Notes under the pieces: generated by a model | The model's input: only the letters and a program-made list of their open reading frames with translations | Database searches by the model: none | What the model was told of the DNA's origin: nothing | Position numbers and translations under genes: made by a program | Shown: one piece after another, positions 45,415 to 54,347 of the stretch | How positions within the stretch are numbered: the first letter of the stretch is position 1 | Layout: each line of letters starts with the position of its first letter | Assembly: GCF_900141935.1 (NCBI RefSeq) | Contig: NZ_FQYX01000001.1 | Location: forward strand, 128,786 to 192,785 | Direction of reading: 5' to 3' | DNA from: Arenibacter nanhaiticus | Lineage (GTDB): Bacteria > Bacteroidota > Bacteroidia > Flavobacteriales > Flavobacteriaceae | DNA length: 64,000 nt

Positions 45415-46326
45415 TTAGGAGGTTTTGGCCCATTCCTTAGGTTGTGCCAGTACTTTTAGCAGGCGTTCTTCTTCGCTGTTTTTTTCCGGATGGTGGTCGT
45501 ATACCCATTGTACATGTGGGGGTAGACTCATCAGAATACTTTCAATTCGTCCATTGGTTTTTAGTCCAAACAAGGTGCCTTTATCGTGTACCAGGTTAAA
45601 TTCTACATAACGGCCACGGCGTATTTCTTGCCAATTGCGTTGTTCCGCAGTATAAGGTAGGTCTTTTCTCTTTTCCACAATGGGAACATAGGCTTCTAAA
45701 AAGCTATTCCCTACTTCGGTCTCAAAAGCATACCAATCTTCCATAGACATGGTGTCTGTAGCCTTGCAATAGTCATAAAAAAGTCCGCCTACTCCACGGG
45801 CTTCATTTCTATGGGTATTCCAAAAATAGGCATCGCATTTTTCTTTGTAGGTAGCATAAAAGCTTGGATTGTGCTTATCGCAGGCATTTTTACAAACTTC
45901 GTGAAAATGTTTGGCATCTTCATCGAAGAGGTAGTAGGGGGTAAGGTCTTGTCCGCCGCCAAACCATTGGTCTACTAATTTCCCCTCCTTGTCGTACATT
46001 TCAAAATACCGCCAATTGGCATGTACGGTTGGCACCATAGGATTTTTTGGATGGATGACCAAGCTTAGGCCACAGGCAAAAAAATCGGCATCTTGGACCC
46101 CGAAATAATTCTGCATGCTTTCTGGCAGTGCCCCGTGCACTGCTGAAATATTGACTCCTCCTTTTTCAAAAACAGCCCCGTTCTCTATCACCCTAGAGCG
46201 ACCGCCTCCACCTTCGGGACGTTCCCATAGGTCTTCTTTAAAAGTTGCCTTCCCGTCTACAGCTTCTAACTTGGCCGTAATGGTATCTTGTAATTTTAGA
46301 ATGTATTCGTAAAATTTATCTTTCAT
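45415..46326 (-). CDS. hemF: Oxygen-dependent coproporphyrinogen III oxidase
   Basis: This cytoplasmic homodimeric enzyme oxidatively decarboxylates coproporphyrinogen III to protoporphyrinogen IX using O2. The 303 residues contain the family signatures GGGGRSRV, ISAVHGALPESM, HPKNPMVPTVHANWRYFE and GGGQDLTPYYLFDEDAKHFH. The aerobic enzyme implies an oxygen-respiring organism. It follows an EI24-type gene by 87 bases and is itself followed by the small lysine-rich ORF. Confidence 0.97.
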   Translation of the reverse strand: MKDKFYEYILKLQDTITAKLEAVDGKATFKEDLWERPEGGGGRSRVIENGAVFEKGGVNISAVHGALPESMQNYFGVQDADFFACGLSLVIHPKNPMVPTVHANWRYFEMYDKEGKLVDQWFGGGQDLTPYYLFDEDAKHFHEVCKNACDKHNPSFYATYKEKCDAYFWNTHRNEARGVGGLFYDYCKATDTMSMEDWYAFETEVGNSFLEAYVPIVEKRKDLPYTAEQRNWQEIRRGRYVEFNLVHDKGTLFGLKTNGRIESILMSLPPHVQWVYDHHPEKNSEEERLLKVLAQPKEWAKTS

Positions 46327-46413
46327 AGTATATTTTTCTTGGACCGCTCGTATTACAGACGCTCCTTTTGTTTTTTTTCTTGGATGTGATGGTCTTTAAT
46401 TGCTCCATCGATA

Positions 46414-47184
46414 TTAATTGGGGTCTGTTGCGATCTTATTTTCCATTTGTAAAAGCGCTACCGTTTTTACGGCTGCTGCCGTTACCGAAAGGGGCAACAC
46501 CAAAATAACGCCTAGGACGGGGATAAACAGAAACAGCATAAAAACGATACCGTTGCCAATGGCTACTCCTTTGTTTTTTCTAACAAAGAGCAGGCTGTCC
46601 TTATATTTTAAATGACGTTCTAAGGTATAATCCATATTTCCAAAGCCGGCATAATACGCTTGCACTAAAAATAAAAGTACGGTAGCTACTATTCCTATAA
46701 CGGGAATAAGTCCCAATAACAAAATAGGAAGGGTCAGTAAAAGTTCCATACCCAGGTTCCGAAGGTTGATTCGGATACCGCGCCAAAGCTGTTCCATAAA
46801 GGACGTTTTTCTATGGTTATGGCTGCTTTTTCCAAGAAGATGTTCCTCTATTTTTTCGGATACCGGGCTCATAAATGGAGCCGATAGGGCCATGACGATA
46901 TGTTTGTATAGGATAAACCCAAGTAGTAAGATGAGTAGGCCTCCTAAAATTTCGCTGATGACCGTGAAGGTTTCCTTCCCCCTTTCCCAGATCCAGGCTT
47001 GGGAAATAAAAAGCCCTATTGCATCTGATAGGGAATAGGCAGCTGTGATGATGAGTGCTGCTGTGAGTAGGCTAATGATAATGGGAATCCAAAAATACTT
47101 CCAGAGTCTTAGGGTAGCAATGAGACGAAAAGTACCCGAATAAGCTTTTATACCTCCTAATATATGTTGTAGCATATTAGCCAT
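46414..47184 (-). CDS. EI24/CysZ-like inner-membrane protein
   Basis: This 256-residue protein has four or more hydrophobic segments (YFWIPIIISLLTAALIITAA, ILGGLLILLLGFILYKHIVM, LLLTLPILLLGLIPVIGIVA, GIVFMLFLFIPVLGVILVLP). It matches the EI24 domain family, which includes the bacterial CysZ sulfate uptake protein, and MSPVSEKIEE is typical. Its conserved position between hemE and hemF suggests but does not prove a role near porphyrin handling. A pair of hairpins separates it from hemE. Confidence 0.85.
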   Translation of the reverse strand: MANMLQHILGGIKAYSGTFRLIATLRLWKYFWIPIIISLLTAALIITAAYSLSDAIGLFISQAWIWERGKETFTVISEILGGLLILLLGFILYKHIVMALSAPFMSPVSEKIEEHLLGKSSHNHRKTSFMEQLWRGIRINLRNLGMELLLTLPILLLGLIPVIGIVATVLLFLVQAYYAGFGNMDYTLERHLKYKDSLLFVRKNKGVAIGNGIVFMLFLFIPVLGVILVLPLSVTAAAVKTVALLQMENKIATDPN

Positions 47185-47210
47185 TTTGCGTAAGCGATTG
47201 AAGAGACATC

Positions 47211-47307
47211 CTTTTATTTTTATCTTGCCCTAAGGCAAGTAAAAGATAAAAATAAAAGATAAAACGGAAAGCGCGACCCTTTTGCCGCCGAAAAGCGGCA
47301 AAAGGGT
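47211..47307. repeat. Two adjacent hairpins between hemE and the EI24 gene
   Basis: Hairpin one: CTTTTATTTTTATCTT (47211-47226) pairs perfectly with AAGATAAAAATAAAAG (47243-47258), and CTTGCC pairs with GGCAAG inside it. Hairpin two: ACCCTTTTGCCGC (47276-47288) pairs perfectly with GCGGCAAAAGGGT (47295-47307). The tail GACGCCCAAA next to hairpin two resembles the end of the 83-bp dispersed repeat. They may attenuate readthrough from hemE. Confidence 0.6.
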
Positions 47308-47319
47308 GACGCCCAAATA

Positions 47320-48348
47320 TTACTGTTTATATTCTTTTACCGCATCTATAAAGGCCTTGGCGTGGTCTAGAGGGACATGGGGCAAAATGCCGTGTCCTAG
47401 GTTGACCACATACTTGTCCTTGCCAAACTCGTTGATCATTTGGGTAACCATTTTCTTGATTTCTGCCGGCGGCGACAACAATCTTACCGGATCAAAATTC
47501 CCTTGTAGGGTAATATTACCACCAGAGAGGTACCTGGCATTTCTGGCCGAGCAGGTCCAGTCTACCCCAAGGGCAGCGGCACCAGATTTGGCCATATCGC
47601 CCAAGGCAAACCAGCATCCTTTTCCAAATACGATTACCGGAGCCTCGTCTTTAAGGGCATCAACGATTTGTTGGATGTACTGAAAGGAAAATTCCTGATA
47701 ATCTGTTGGGGAAAGCATGCCGCCCCAAGAATCGAACACCTGAACGGCATTGACTCCGGCTTTTACCTTCGCTTTAAGATAGGCAATGGTGGTATCGGTG
47801 ATTTTTTGCAATAATTGGTGAGCGGCAATTGGGTTGGTGAAGCAAAACTCCTTGGCTTTATCGAAGGTTTTACTGCCTTGCCCCTGCACTACATAACAAA
47901 GGATGGTCCATGGCGAACCTGCAAAACCGATTAATGGAATGTCGTCGTTTAGGAGTTCCTTGGTGGCCTTAATGGCTTGCATCACATAGTCGAGTTCTAC
48001 GGTAACATCGGGAACGATAACCTCGTCCACACCCTTTTGATCGCGTACCGGATTAGGCAAATAAGGTCCAAAATTGGGCTTCATTTGCACTTCTATATTC
48101 ATGGCTTGCGGAATGACTAGAATATCGCTGAAGAGAATGGCCGCATCCATGCCGTAACGGCGAATAGGTTGTACGGTAATTTCACTGGCCAATTCCGGAG
48201 TTCTACAACGGGTGAAGAAATCGTATTTATCGCGAATAGCCATAAATTCGGGCAAATAACGCCCCGCTTGGCGCATCATCCATACTGGTGGGCGCTCTAC
48301 TGTTTCTCCTTTTAAGGCTCTTAAAAATAAGTCGTTTTTTATACTCAT
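47320..48348 (-). CDS. hemE: Uroporphyrinogen decarboxylase
   Basis: This cytoplasmic enzyme removes four carboxyl groups from uroporphyrinogen III to give coproporphyrinogen III. It has 342 residues; the N-terminal signature [16 protein letters not shown] and the conserved [27 protein letters not shown] and [14 protein letters not shown] are all present. It belongs to the hemA-C-D-E run with a 37-base gap from hemD; a short TCCTGC/GCAGGA hairpin lies in that gap. Confidence 0.97.
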   Translation of the reverse strand: MSIKNDLFLRALKGETVERPPVWMMRQAGRYLPEFMAIRDKYDFFTRCRTPELASEITVQPIRRYGMDAAILFSDILVIPQAMNIEVQMKPNFGPYLPNPVRDQKGVDEVIVPDVTVELDYVMQAIKATKELLNDDIPLIGFAGSPWTILCYVVQGQGSKTFDKAKEFCFTNPIAAHQLLQKITDTTIAYLKAKVKAGVNAVQVFDSWGGMLSPTDYQEFSFQYIQQIVDALKDEAPVIVFGKGCWFALGDMAKSGAAALGVDWTCSARNARYLSGGNITLQGNFDPVRLLSPPAEIKKMVTQMINEFGKDKYVVNLGHGILPHVPLDHAKAFIDAVKEYKQ

Positions 48349-48385
48349 ACTAAAGTGCTGTAAGTCCTGCCGTAGCAGGAATCCA

Positions 48386-49069
48386 TTAATTAATTCTTTT
48401 GGCTGTTAGGGTTTCAATGGCCTTTTCCAAAACACTTTCCAGGGTGGGTTTGGCGGCAATAACGATGTGTTTGCTGTGCTTTTGTGCTTCTTCTGCGGTG
48501 GTAGTCCCTATGCAAATAGCAATGCTTTCTTTGATGGCATTGGCGGCGGTATAACTCTGTACCCCGCTTGGACTAAAAAATAACACGGCCTTAAAATTGT
48601 CCTTAAACGCTACCGGATTTGGGGTGTTGTTATAGAGTTGTACTTCTTTAAAAGCGATATGGTGCTGGGCCAAAGCATTGGGGATCTCGTGCCTTCGTTT
48701 GTTGCCACATAAAAGCAGAAAGGACTCGCTCTTGTATTTTTCTACTAGTATTTGCGCCAGTTCTTTGCCATAGTGGGTCATTTCTACCACTTCAAGGCCA
48801 TTTTCTTCTAGCAAGGCCTTGGTTTTTTCCCCTACACAGAAGGCCTTGGGTAAGGCGTTTTGGGAGTGGGGGGAAAGGGCGCGTTGCCCTAGATAGGCAT
48901 TTACAGTATTTTGACTGGTAAATATTAAGTTGGGGCACTGTTGGTCTATGGTAAAATCCTTGAAGGTTATGGTTATGGCGTCGTAATCCACTACCGGTAT
49001 TTGGGCGTGGCCAAGCAACTCCTTTTGGGATGCACTAAGCTTTTTGGTAGATAGTACAGACATAGACAT
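48386..49069 (-). CDS. hemD: Uroporphyrinogen-III synthase
   Basis: This 227-residue cytoplasmic cyclase turns hydroxymethylbilane into uroporphyrinogen III. HemD proteins are poorly conserved; the two-lobed layout, [13 protein letters not shown] near residue 50, [14 protein letters not shown] near residue 93 and [12 protein letters not shown] near 163 fit. The assignment rests on those segments and on its place between hemC (22-base gap) and hemE. Confidence 0.9.
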   Translation of the reverse strand: MSMSVLSTKKLSASQKELLGHAQIPVVDYDAITITFKDFTIDQQCPNLIFTSQNTVNAYLGQRALSPHSQNALPKAFCVGEKTKALLEENGLEVVEMTHYGKELAQILVEKYKSESFLLLCGNKRRHEIPNALAQHHIAFKEVQLYNNTPNPVAFKDNFKAVLFFSPSGVQSYTAANAIKESIAICIGTTTAEEAQKHSKHIVIAAKPTLESVLEKAIETLTAKRIN

Positions 49070-49091
49070 AGGTAAAAAATTAGTGCTGAGG

Positions 49092-50015
49092 TTAAGCCTT
49101 TTCGTTGGCTAAATTCGTTTTTATATCGGCCATTAAAGCTTTTCCTCCGTTTTGTAAAATTTCGAGGGCCAGTGACTTTCCTAAGTCTTGGTACTCGGAA
49201 ACGGGAATTGTTTTTTTAATTTCTAATTTTTGTTTGCCGTCTAGGGAAAGCAACAGTCCTTCAAAGGAAAGTTGGTCTTTGTCTATGATGGCCAAGGCTC
49301 CAATAGGGGCAGTACACCCACCTTCCAATACCTGTAAAAACTGACGTTCTACATGGGTACATATCGCTGTAGGCAGATGGTTTAGTTTGGCAACGGCTTC
49401 TTGTGAAAAGGGGTCATTTTGCATGCAAACAACCACCATAGCACCTTGCGCAGGGGCAGGAACCATCCAGTCTAGTTCCAAATATTTTTCTGGCAGGACA
49501 TTGATACGTTCTAGGCCTGCTTTGGCAAAAATGGCTGCATTCCAGGAATTTTCCTGTAATTTTTGCAAGCGGGTGTTTACGTTGCCGCGGATATCTTCTA
49601 CGGAATGTGTGGGGTATTTGTTAAGCCATTGGGCTTTTCTTCTAAGGCTTCCAGAAGCAATAGTGCCGGTTCCGTTTAAAAAATCGAGCTCCTTGTACAC
49701 TAAAATGTCGCGGGTATTGGCACGTGGCAATACGGCGGTTTGTACAATGCCTTTGGGCAATAAGGTGGGTACGTCTTTCATGGAATGTACCGCAATATCG
49801 ACCTGAGCGTTGATCATGGCAACATCTAGGGTTTTGGTGAAAATCCCGGTGATACCTAGTTCGTACAAGGGTTTGTCTAATAACAAGTCACCGGTAGATT
49901 TAACGGAAACGATCTCTGTTTTATATCCTAAGGCCTCTAGTTGTTGTTGTACGGTAGTGGCTTGCCAAAGAGCCAGTTGGCTATCTCTGGTGCCAATTCT
50001 TATTGTTTTACTCAT
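49092..50015 (-). CDS. hemC: Porphobilinogen deaminase (hydroxymethylbilane synthase)
   Basis: This enzyme condenses four porphobilinogens into linear hydroxymethylbilane using a covalent dipyrromethane cofactor. It has 307 residues; the cofactor-binding cysteine is C234 in VLEGGCTAPIGA, and RIGTRDSQLALWQA and VHSMKDVP are family signatures. Its ATG overlaps the hemA stop by 4 bases, indicating translational coupling. It also precedes hemD by 22 bases. Confidence 0.97.
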   Translation of the reverse strand: MSKTIRIGTRDSQLALWQATTVQQQLEALGYKTEIVSVKSTGDLLLDKPLYELGITGIFTKTLDVAMINAQVDIAVHSMKDVPTLLPKGIVQTAVLPRANTRDILVYKELDFLNGTGTIASGSLRRKAQWLNKYPTHSVEDIRGNVNTRLQKLQENSWNAAIFAKAGLERINVLPEKYLELDWMVPAPAQGAMVVVCMQNDPFSQEAVAKLNHLPTAICTHVERQFLQVLEGGCTAPIGALAIIDKDQLSFEGLLLSLDGKQKLEIKKTIPVSEYQDLGKSLALEILQNGGKALMADIKTNLANEKA

Positions 50016-51268
50016 TTAGATTCTGGTTCTAGTTGAAAAACTCTTTGGATAAGGTCTAAACTGGTATCGGAATCTACTTCGTTATCTTTTAAATGATTGG
50101 CGAACTGTTTCGTGATTTTTTGAATGATGCGGTCTGTGATGATATCGGCATGATCTGCATTAAAATCTGAAAGTTTTTTACTCTGAAAATCTAGCTCCTC
50201 ATCTTTCATCGTCTTTAATTTTTTCTTTAAAGCCTTGATGATGGGGGCAAATTTCCTGGTTTCCAACCACTTGATGAATTCTTCTTTTACCTCGTTTATA
50301 ATGAGCTCTGCATGGGGCACGAATTGTTTTCTGCGTTCCAGGGTGTCATCAGTCATTTGCGAAAGATGGTCTAAATGTACCAAGCTAACATTCTCTAGTT
50401 CCGTGACATCCTCAGACACGTTTTTGGGAATCGAGAGGTCAAGGATCAACAACGGTTTTTTGGTATGTATAAGTTCCTTGGAAATGGTAGGCGAATGTGC
50501 TCCGGTGGCTACAATTAGAACATCCGTATTTCGGATTTCGGCCTGTAGGTCCCCGTAATTTTTAACCACCAAATTAAACTTGCCCGCAATTTTCTCGGCC
50601 TTGTCCTTGGTACGGTTAATAAGGGTGATATGGGAGTTTTTGGTATGTTTTATAAGGTTTTCGCAAGTGTTTCTTCCAATTTTTCCGGTCCCGAACAATA
50701 AGATATTCTTTTCGGAAATATCCGGAACGTTTTTGGTGATGTATTGTACAGAGGCAAAAGCTACCGAGGTAGCTCCCGAAGAAATTTCAGTTTCATTTTT
50801 GATACGCTTGCTCGCTTGGATGACAGAATTGCACAGGCGCTCGATGAAATGATTGGTCAATTCTTGTTTTTTAGAGCGATAAAAACTCTGTTTTAATTGA
50901 CTGATGATTTCAAAATCGCCCAATATTTGGCTATCGAGGCCAGTACCCATCCTAAATAGGTGGTTGATGGCTTCGTTATTCTTGTATACGTAGGCAACAT
51001 CTTGAAATTCTTCTATAGAACCAAGGGTATTGTCACATAACAATTTTATAAGCTGAAAGGGGTGCTGGGCAAAACCGTGTAATTCTGTTCTGTTACAAGT
51101 AGAGGTTACCAATAGGCCGTCTAAGCCTATTATTTTGGCTTGTTCTAAAAGTAGGTTCATGGCATTTTCGTCTAAACTGAATTTGCCTCTTACCTCCGCG
51201 TCGGCCTTTTTGTAATTAAGGCCTATGGTATAGAACGAACTGTGTTTGGATAAATTATAATGTTTCAT
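50012..51268 (-). CDS. hemA: Glutamyl-tRNA reductase
   Basis: This enzyme performs the first committed step of C5 heme synthesis, reducing glutamyl-tRNA to glutamate-1-semialdehyde with NADPH. It has 418 residues. The catalytic cysteine is C58 in TSTCNRTELHGF; the NADPH domain shows LFGTGKIGRNTCENL, followed by the C-terminal dimerisation helices. As the first gene of hemACDE it is the natural control point. The divergent AraC regulator gene is 204 bases away, with two palindromes in the gap. A TATTTTTG box lies on the minus strand at 51297-51290. Confidence 0.97.
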   Translation of the reverse strand: MKHYNLSKHSSFYTIGLNYKKADAEVRGKFSLDENAMNLLLEQAKIIGLDGLLVTSTCNRTELHGFAQHPFQLIKLLCDNTLGSIEEFQDVAYVYKNNEAINHLFRMGTGLDSQILGDFEIISQLKQSFYRSKKQELTNHFIERLCNSVIQASKRIKNETEISSGATSVAFASVQYITKNVPDISEKNILLFGTGKIGRNTCENLIKHTKNSHITLINRTKDKAEKIAGKFNLVVKNYGDLQAEIRNTDVLIVATGAHSPTISKELIHTKKPLLILDLSIPKNVSEDVTELENVSLVHLDHLSQMTDDTLERRKQFVPHAELIINEVKEEFIKWLETRKFAPIIKALKKKLKTMKDEELDFQSKKLSDFNADHADIITDRIIQKITKQFANHLKDNEVDSDTSLDLIQRVFQLEPESK

Positions 51269-51365
51269 AAAAACTCTTCAGAGCAAGCACAAAAATAATG
51301 GCATCGTTTGGATAAAAGTAACGCTAGAAGAACAATTAGTGTCGTTTGTGGTTTTTTAACGATAA

Positions 51366-51447
51366 TTTAGGGCCGAAGTCCCTAAAATAGGCTACTTTAG
51401 CAGTAGTCCGAGTACTTGTTCGGGCCTTAGTTTAGAACAGTTCTAAA
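51366..51447. promoter_or_regulatory. Pair of palindromes between hemA and the AraC regulator gene
   Basis: Site 1 is TTTAGGG-N7-CCCTAAA (51366-51386). Site 2 is TTTAGAACAGTTCTAAA (51431-51447), perfect around a single central base. Both share the outer TTTAG/CTAAA halves. Site 2 lies 25 bases before the AraC ATG, overlapping its expected promoter; site 1 lies about 100 bases from the hemA start. Confidence 0.5.
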
Positions 51448-51472
51448 TAGTTTGAATTTATAAAAAGGCAAA

Positions 51473-52363
51473 ATGGAAGCAGAAAATGTCGCTAAAGGTT
51501 CTTTTGAGGAGGTGTATATCGAAGACGGATTTTATGTGCTTAAAATACAGAACGACAGTATTGATAGTCAGAAGGTTACGCGCGATATTGATAGCTCCTT
51601 TATCCAATTTCATTTTTGTTTAAAGGGGAGTGCTAAATTTGTCTTTAATGAGGGGCGTTATGCCTTGGAGGTGACCGAGGAGAACAGCTTGCTATTGTAT
51701 AATACGGAGGTAGATTTGCCCTTAAATTTGATATTACAGCCAAAATCTTGGTTGGTGTCTATTGTGATGACCATCCGGAAATTTCATTCCTTATTTTCCA
51801 AGGAGGCCGATTATATCCCTTTTTTAAGTGCCGATAACAAGGACAAAAAATACTATGCGCAAGAAAAGGTTTCACCTGCCATTGCCGTAATCCTTAGCCA
51901 GATGATGAATTACAATTTGCATCGCTCTATAAAAGAACTGTATATAAAAGGAAAGGTTTACGAGCTTATATCCCTTTATTTTAACAAGAACGAAGATGCC
52001 GATGTAGAGCAATGTCCTTTCTTGGTCGATGAGGATAATGTTAAGCGTATCCGAAAGGCCAAAGAAATTATGATTTCTAGAATGACCGAACCTCCGACCT
52101 TATTGGAGCTGTCCGAAGAAATAGGATTGAGTCTTAAAAAATTAAAAGAGGGGTTTAAACAAATATATGGCGATTCGGTATTTAGTTTTTTATTTGATTA
52201 TAAGATGGAATACGCTCGTAAAATGCTAGAATCCGGAAAACACAATGTCAATGAAGTTGGACTGAAGGTGGGGTATAGTACCGCAAGTCACTTTATTTCG
52301 GCCTTTAAAAAGAAGTATGGGACAACCCCTAAAAAATATTTAATGTCCTTGGCTAATAGTTAA
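51473..52363 (+). CDS. AraC family transcriptional regulator
   Basis: This 296-residue regulator has an N-terminal ligand-sensing domain (1-180, beta-rich, with SSFIQFHFCLKGSAKF) and a C-terminal double helix-turn-helix (about 195-296, with LLELSEEIGLSLKKLKEGFK and VNEVGLKVGYSTASHFISAF). The N-terminal domain resembles PchR-like, siderophore- or iron-responsive members. Its divergent position next to hemA and the shared palindromes suggest it controls heme synthesis or itself; the ligand is unknown. Confidence 0.9.
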   Translation: MEAENVAKGSFEEVYIEDGFYVLKIQNDSIDSQKVTRDIDSSFIQFHFCLKGSAKFVFNEGRYALEVTEENSLLLYNTEVDLPLNLILQPKSWLVSIVMTIRKFHSLFSKEADYIPFLSADNKDKKYYAQEKVSPAIAVILSQMMNYNLHRSIKELYIKGKVYELISLYFNKNEDADVEQCPFLVDEDNVKRIRKAKEIMISRMTEPPTLLELSEEIGLSLKKLKEGFKQIYGDSVFSFLFDYKMEYARKMLESGKHNVNEVGLKVGYSTASHFISAFKKKYGTTPKKYLMSLANS

Positions 52364-52610
52364 TCTGTTGATTTGTAAAGATTTAGGTGTGTGTCGGAAA
52401 AAATTGCCTTTACAGGAAAACGGGGCTTTAATGTGAAGCAAACAAACGGATGCTATGATAAACAGATATCTTTCCCTATCAACGTTAATATGTTACAGAA
52501 AATCGAATTATAACGGCTTTTCCTGTTAACTACTGTAATTAAAGGGTCTTGTGACCTAAAAATAGTCGTAAAATTCCGATATTTAGCATTCACTATATAA
52601 TAACGAACTT

Positions 52611-53402
52611 ATGAGACGTCTATTCAGGAATTTGACTTTTTTAATAGCGGCTGCCATGTTTACTGGGTGCGGCGGTACCAAAATAGAACAGCAGGTAGTG
52701 CTCAACCCTAATTTACACACTTCTCCTCCATTAAACTTACCTAGATTGTCGGCTCCGCAGGTGTTGGTTTTTACCAAAACGGCCGGATTTAGGCACGGCT
52801 CTATTGAAAAAGGGGTGGCCACTCTTGTGGAGCTAGGGCTCGATAATAATTTTAAAGTAACCCAGACGGCAGATTCCTTGCAATTTAACCTTCCGAATTT
52901 AAAAAAATATAAATTGGTGATTTTTCTAAGCACTACCATGGATGTTTTGGGCGATGCTGAACAAAAAGCCTTTGAACGCTATATTCAGGGCGGCGGTAGT
53001 TTTATGGGGATCCATGCTGCTGCAGATACCGAATACGATTGGCCTTGGTACGGGAAATTGGTTGGCGCCTATTTTGTAAGTCACCCAAAACAGCAACATG
53101 CCACCATACAAGTGGTAGATAAAACCCATCCCTCTACGGCGCATTTAAATGACAATTGGTTGCATTTTGATGAATGGTATAATTATAAAAACATAAATCC
53201 GGACCTAAAGGTGCTAATGATGTTAGACGAAAGTAGTTACGAAGGTGGGGAAAATGGAGATTACCATCCCATAGCCTGGTACCATGAGTTCGACGGCGGC
53301 CGTTCCTTTTATACCGGCTTGGGGCATACCGAAGAAGCTTTTGACGACCCCGATTTTAGGGCCCATCTGCTGGGCGGTATAAATTATGGATTAAGGCGAT
53401 AA
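52611..53402 (+). CDS. ThuA domain lipoprotein (trehalose-utilisation-like)
   Basis: This 263-residue exported lipoprotein has a signal sequence ending TGC. The ThuA-like glutamine-amidotransferase fold follows, visible in QVLVFTKTAGFRHGSIEKG, GGGSFMGIHAAADTEYDWPW, HPIAWYHEFDGGRSFYTGLG and HTEEAFDDPDF. The family is often linked to sugar (glycoside) metabolism in Bacteroidota but its enzymatic role is unsettled. No carbohydrate-active neighbours are present. A strong terminator follows. Confidence 0.9.
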   Translation: MRRLFRNLTFLIAAAMFTGCGGTKIEQQVVLNPNLHTSPPLNLPRLSAPQVLVFTKTAGFRHGSIEKGVATLVELGLDNNFKVTQTADSLQFNLPNLKKYKLVIFLSTTMDVLGDAEQKAFERYIQGGGSFMGIHAAADTEYDWPWYGKLVGAYFVSHPKQQHATIQVVDKTHPSTAHLNDNWLHFDEWYNYKNINPDLKVLMMLDESSYEGGENGDYHPIAWYHEFDGGRSFYTGLGHTEEAFDDPDFRAHLLGGINYGLRR

Positions 53403-53441
53403 GTCTTTCGATTATTACGGACCGCATTAAAAGTATCTAAG

Positions 53442-53487
53442 CTACCGCTGAAGTTTCCTAATTGGAAGTTTCAGCGGTAGTTTTTTT
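53442..53487 (+). terminator. Terminator after the ThuA gene
   Basis: CTACCGCTGAAGTTTCC (53442-53458) pairs with GGAAGTTTCAGCGGTAG (53464-53480) with two mismatches, followed by seven T. Confidence 0.88.
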
Positions 53488-53651
53488 ATTAAAACAAAGC
53501 CGTAATTTTCACATAATTATAAGAATAAAACCTTCTTTTTATTTCTACATTGCGGCGGTTTTAAAGGCAACATCAAGAACACTATCATCGCTGGCCGGAA
53601 AAAAATTGGAAGGATATAGAAAGGTCTTGTGTATGTGAAAAAATACTTATT

Positions 53652-54341
53652 ATGAATTTTAAACGGATTTTGGTACCCATCCTTTTTGCGGTACTCTTTT
53701 TGTTTTCGGCTACGGCCTTGGCCCATGGGGTAGACGATGAAACACAATCTTTTTTAATGGGTATAAAAGGCATTGCCTTTGGGCCTTTTTTGTACATAGG
53801 TGCGAAGCACATGATTACCGGATACGACCATTTGCTCTTTTTGGTAGGGGTAATTTTCTTCCTTTACCGTACCAGAGATATATTTCTCTATGTAAGTATG
53901 TTTACCCTAGGGCATAGTGCTACCTTATTATTTGGGGTGATGGGCGAAATTAACTTAAACGCCTACTTGATAGACGCTGTGATAGCCTTATCGATTGTTT
54001 ATAAGGGCTTTGATAACCTTGGCGGATTCAAGCAGTTTTTTGGGGTACAGCCCAATACAGTGTATGCGGTTTTAATTTTTGGGCTCTTCCACGGTTTTGG
54101 ATTGGCAACCAAATTGCAGGAGTTTAATTTTGATCGGGAAGGACTATTGGTCAATCTCTTAGGTTTTAACTTAGGGGTAGAAATAGGGCAGTTTTTGGCC
54201 TTGGGCCTTGTGCTGTTACTTTTTGGGATATGGAGAAGATACGATAGCTATTACCGTTTTTCCGTACTGACCAATACACTACTTATGGCAGCAGGATTTT
54301 TACTTTTAGGATTTCAATTAACAGGATATTTTACAGCGTAA
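53652..54341 (+). CDS. HupE/UreJ family membrane protein
   Basis: This 229-residue inner-membrane protein has a cleavable or uncleaved leader (MNFKRILVPILFAVLFLFSATALAHG after splitting) and about six further helices. The HupE/UreJ hallmarks are GYDHLLFLVGVIFFL, FTLGHSATLLFG and GLFHGFGLA, containing three histidine motifs that could bind nickel or another metal. HupE/UreJ proteins are putative nickel or cobalt permeases associated with hydrogenase or urease, yet neither enzyme is in this window. It is coupled to the next gene with a 6-base gap. Confidence 0.88.
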   Translation: MNFKRILVPILFAVLFLFSATALAHGVDDETQSFLMGIKGIAFGPFLYIGAKHMITGYDHLLFLVGVIFFLYRTRDIFLYVSMFTLGHSATLLFGVMGEINLNAYLIDAVIALSIVYKGFDNLGGFKQFFGVQPNTVYAVLIFGLFHGFGLATKLQEFNFDREGLLVNLLGFNLGVEIGQFLALGLVLLLFGIWRRYDSYYRFSVLTNTLLMAAGFLLLGFQLTGYFTA

Positions 54342-54347
54342 TACACT

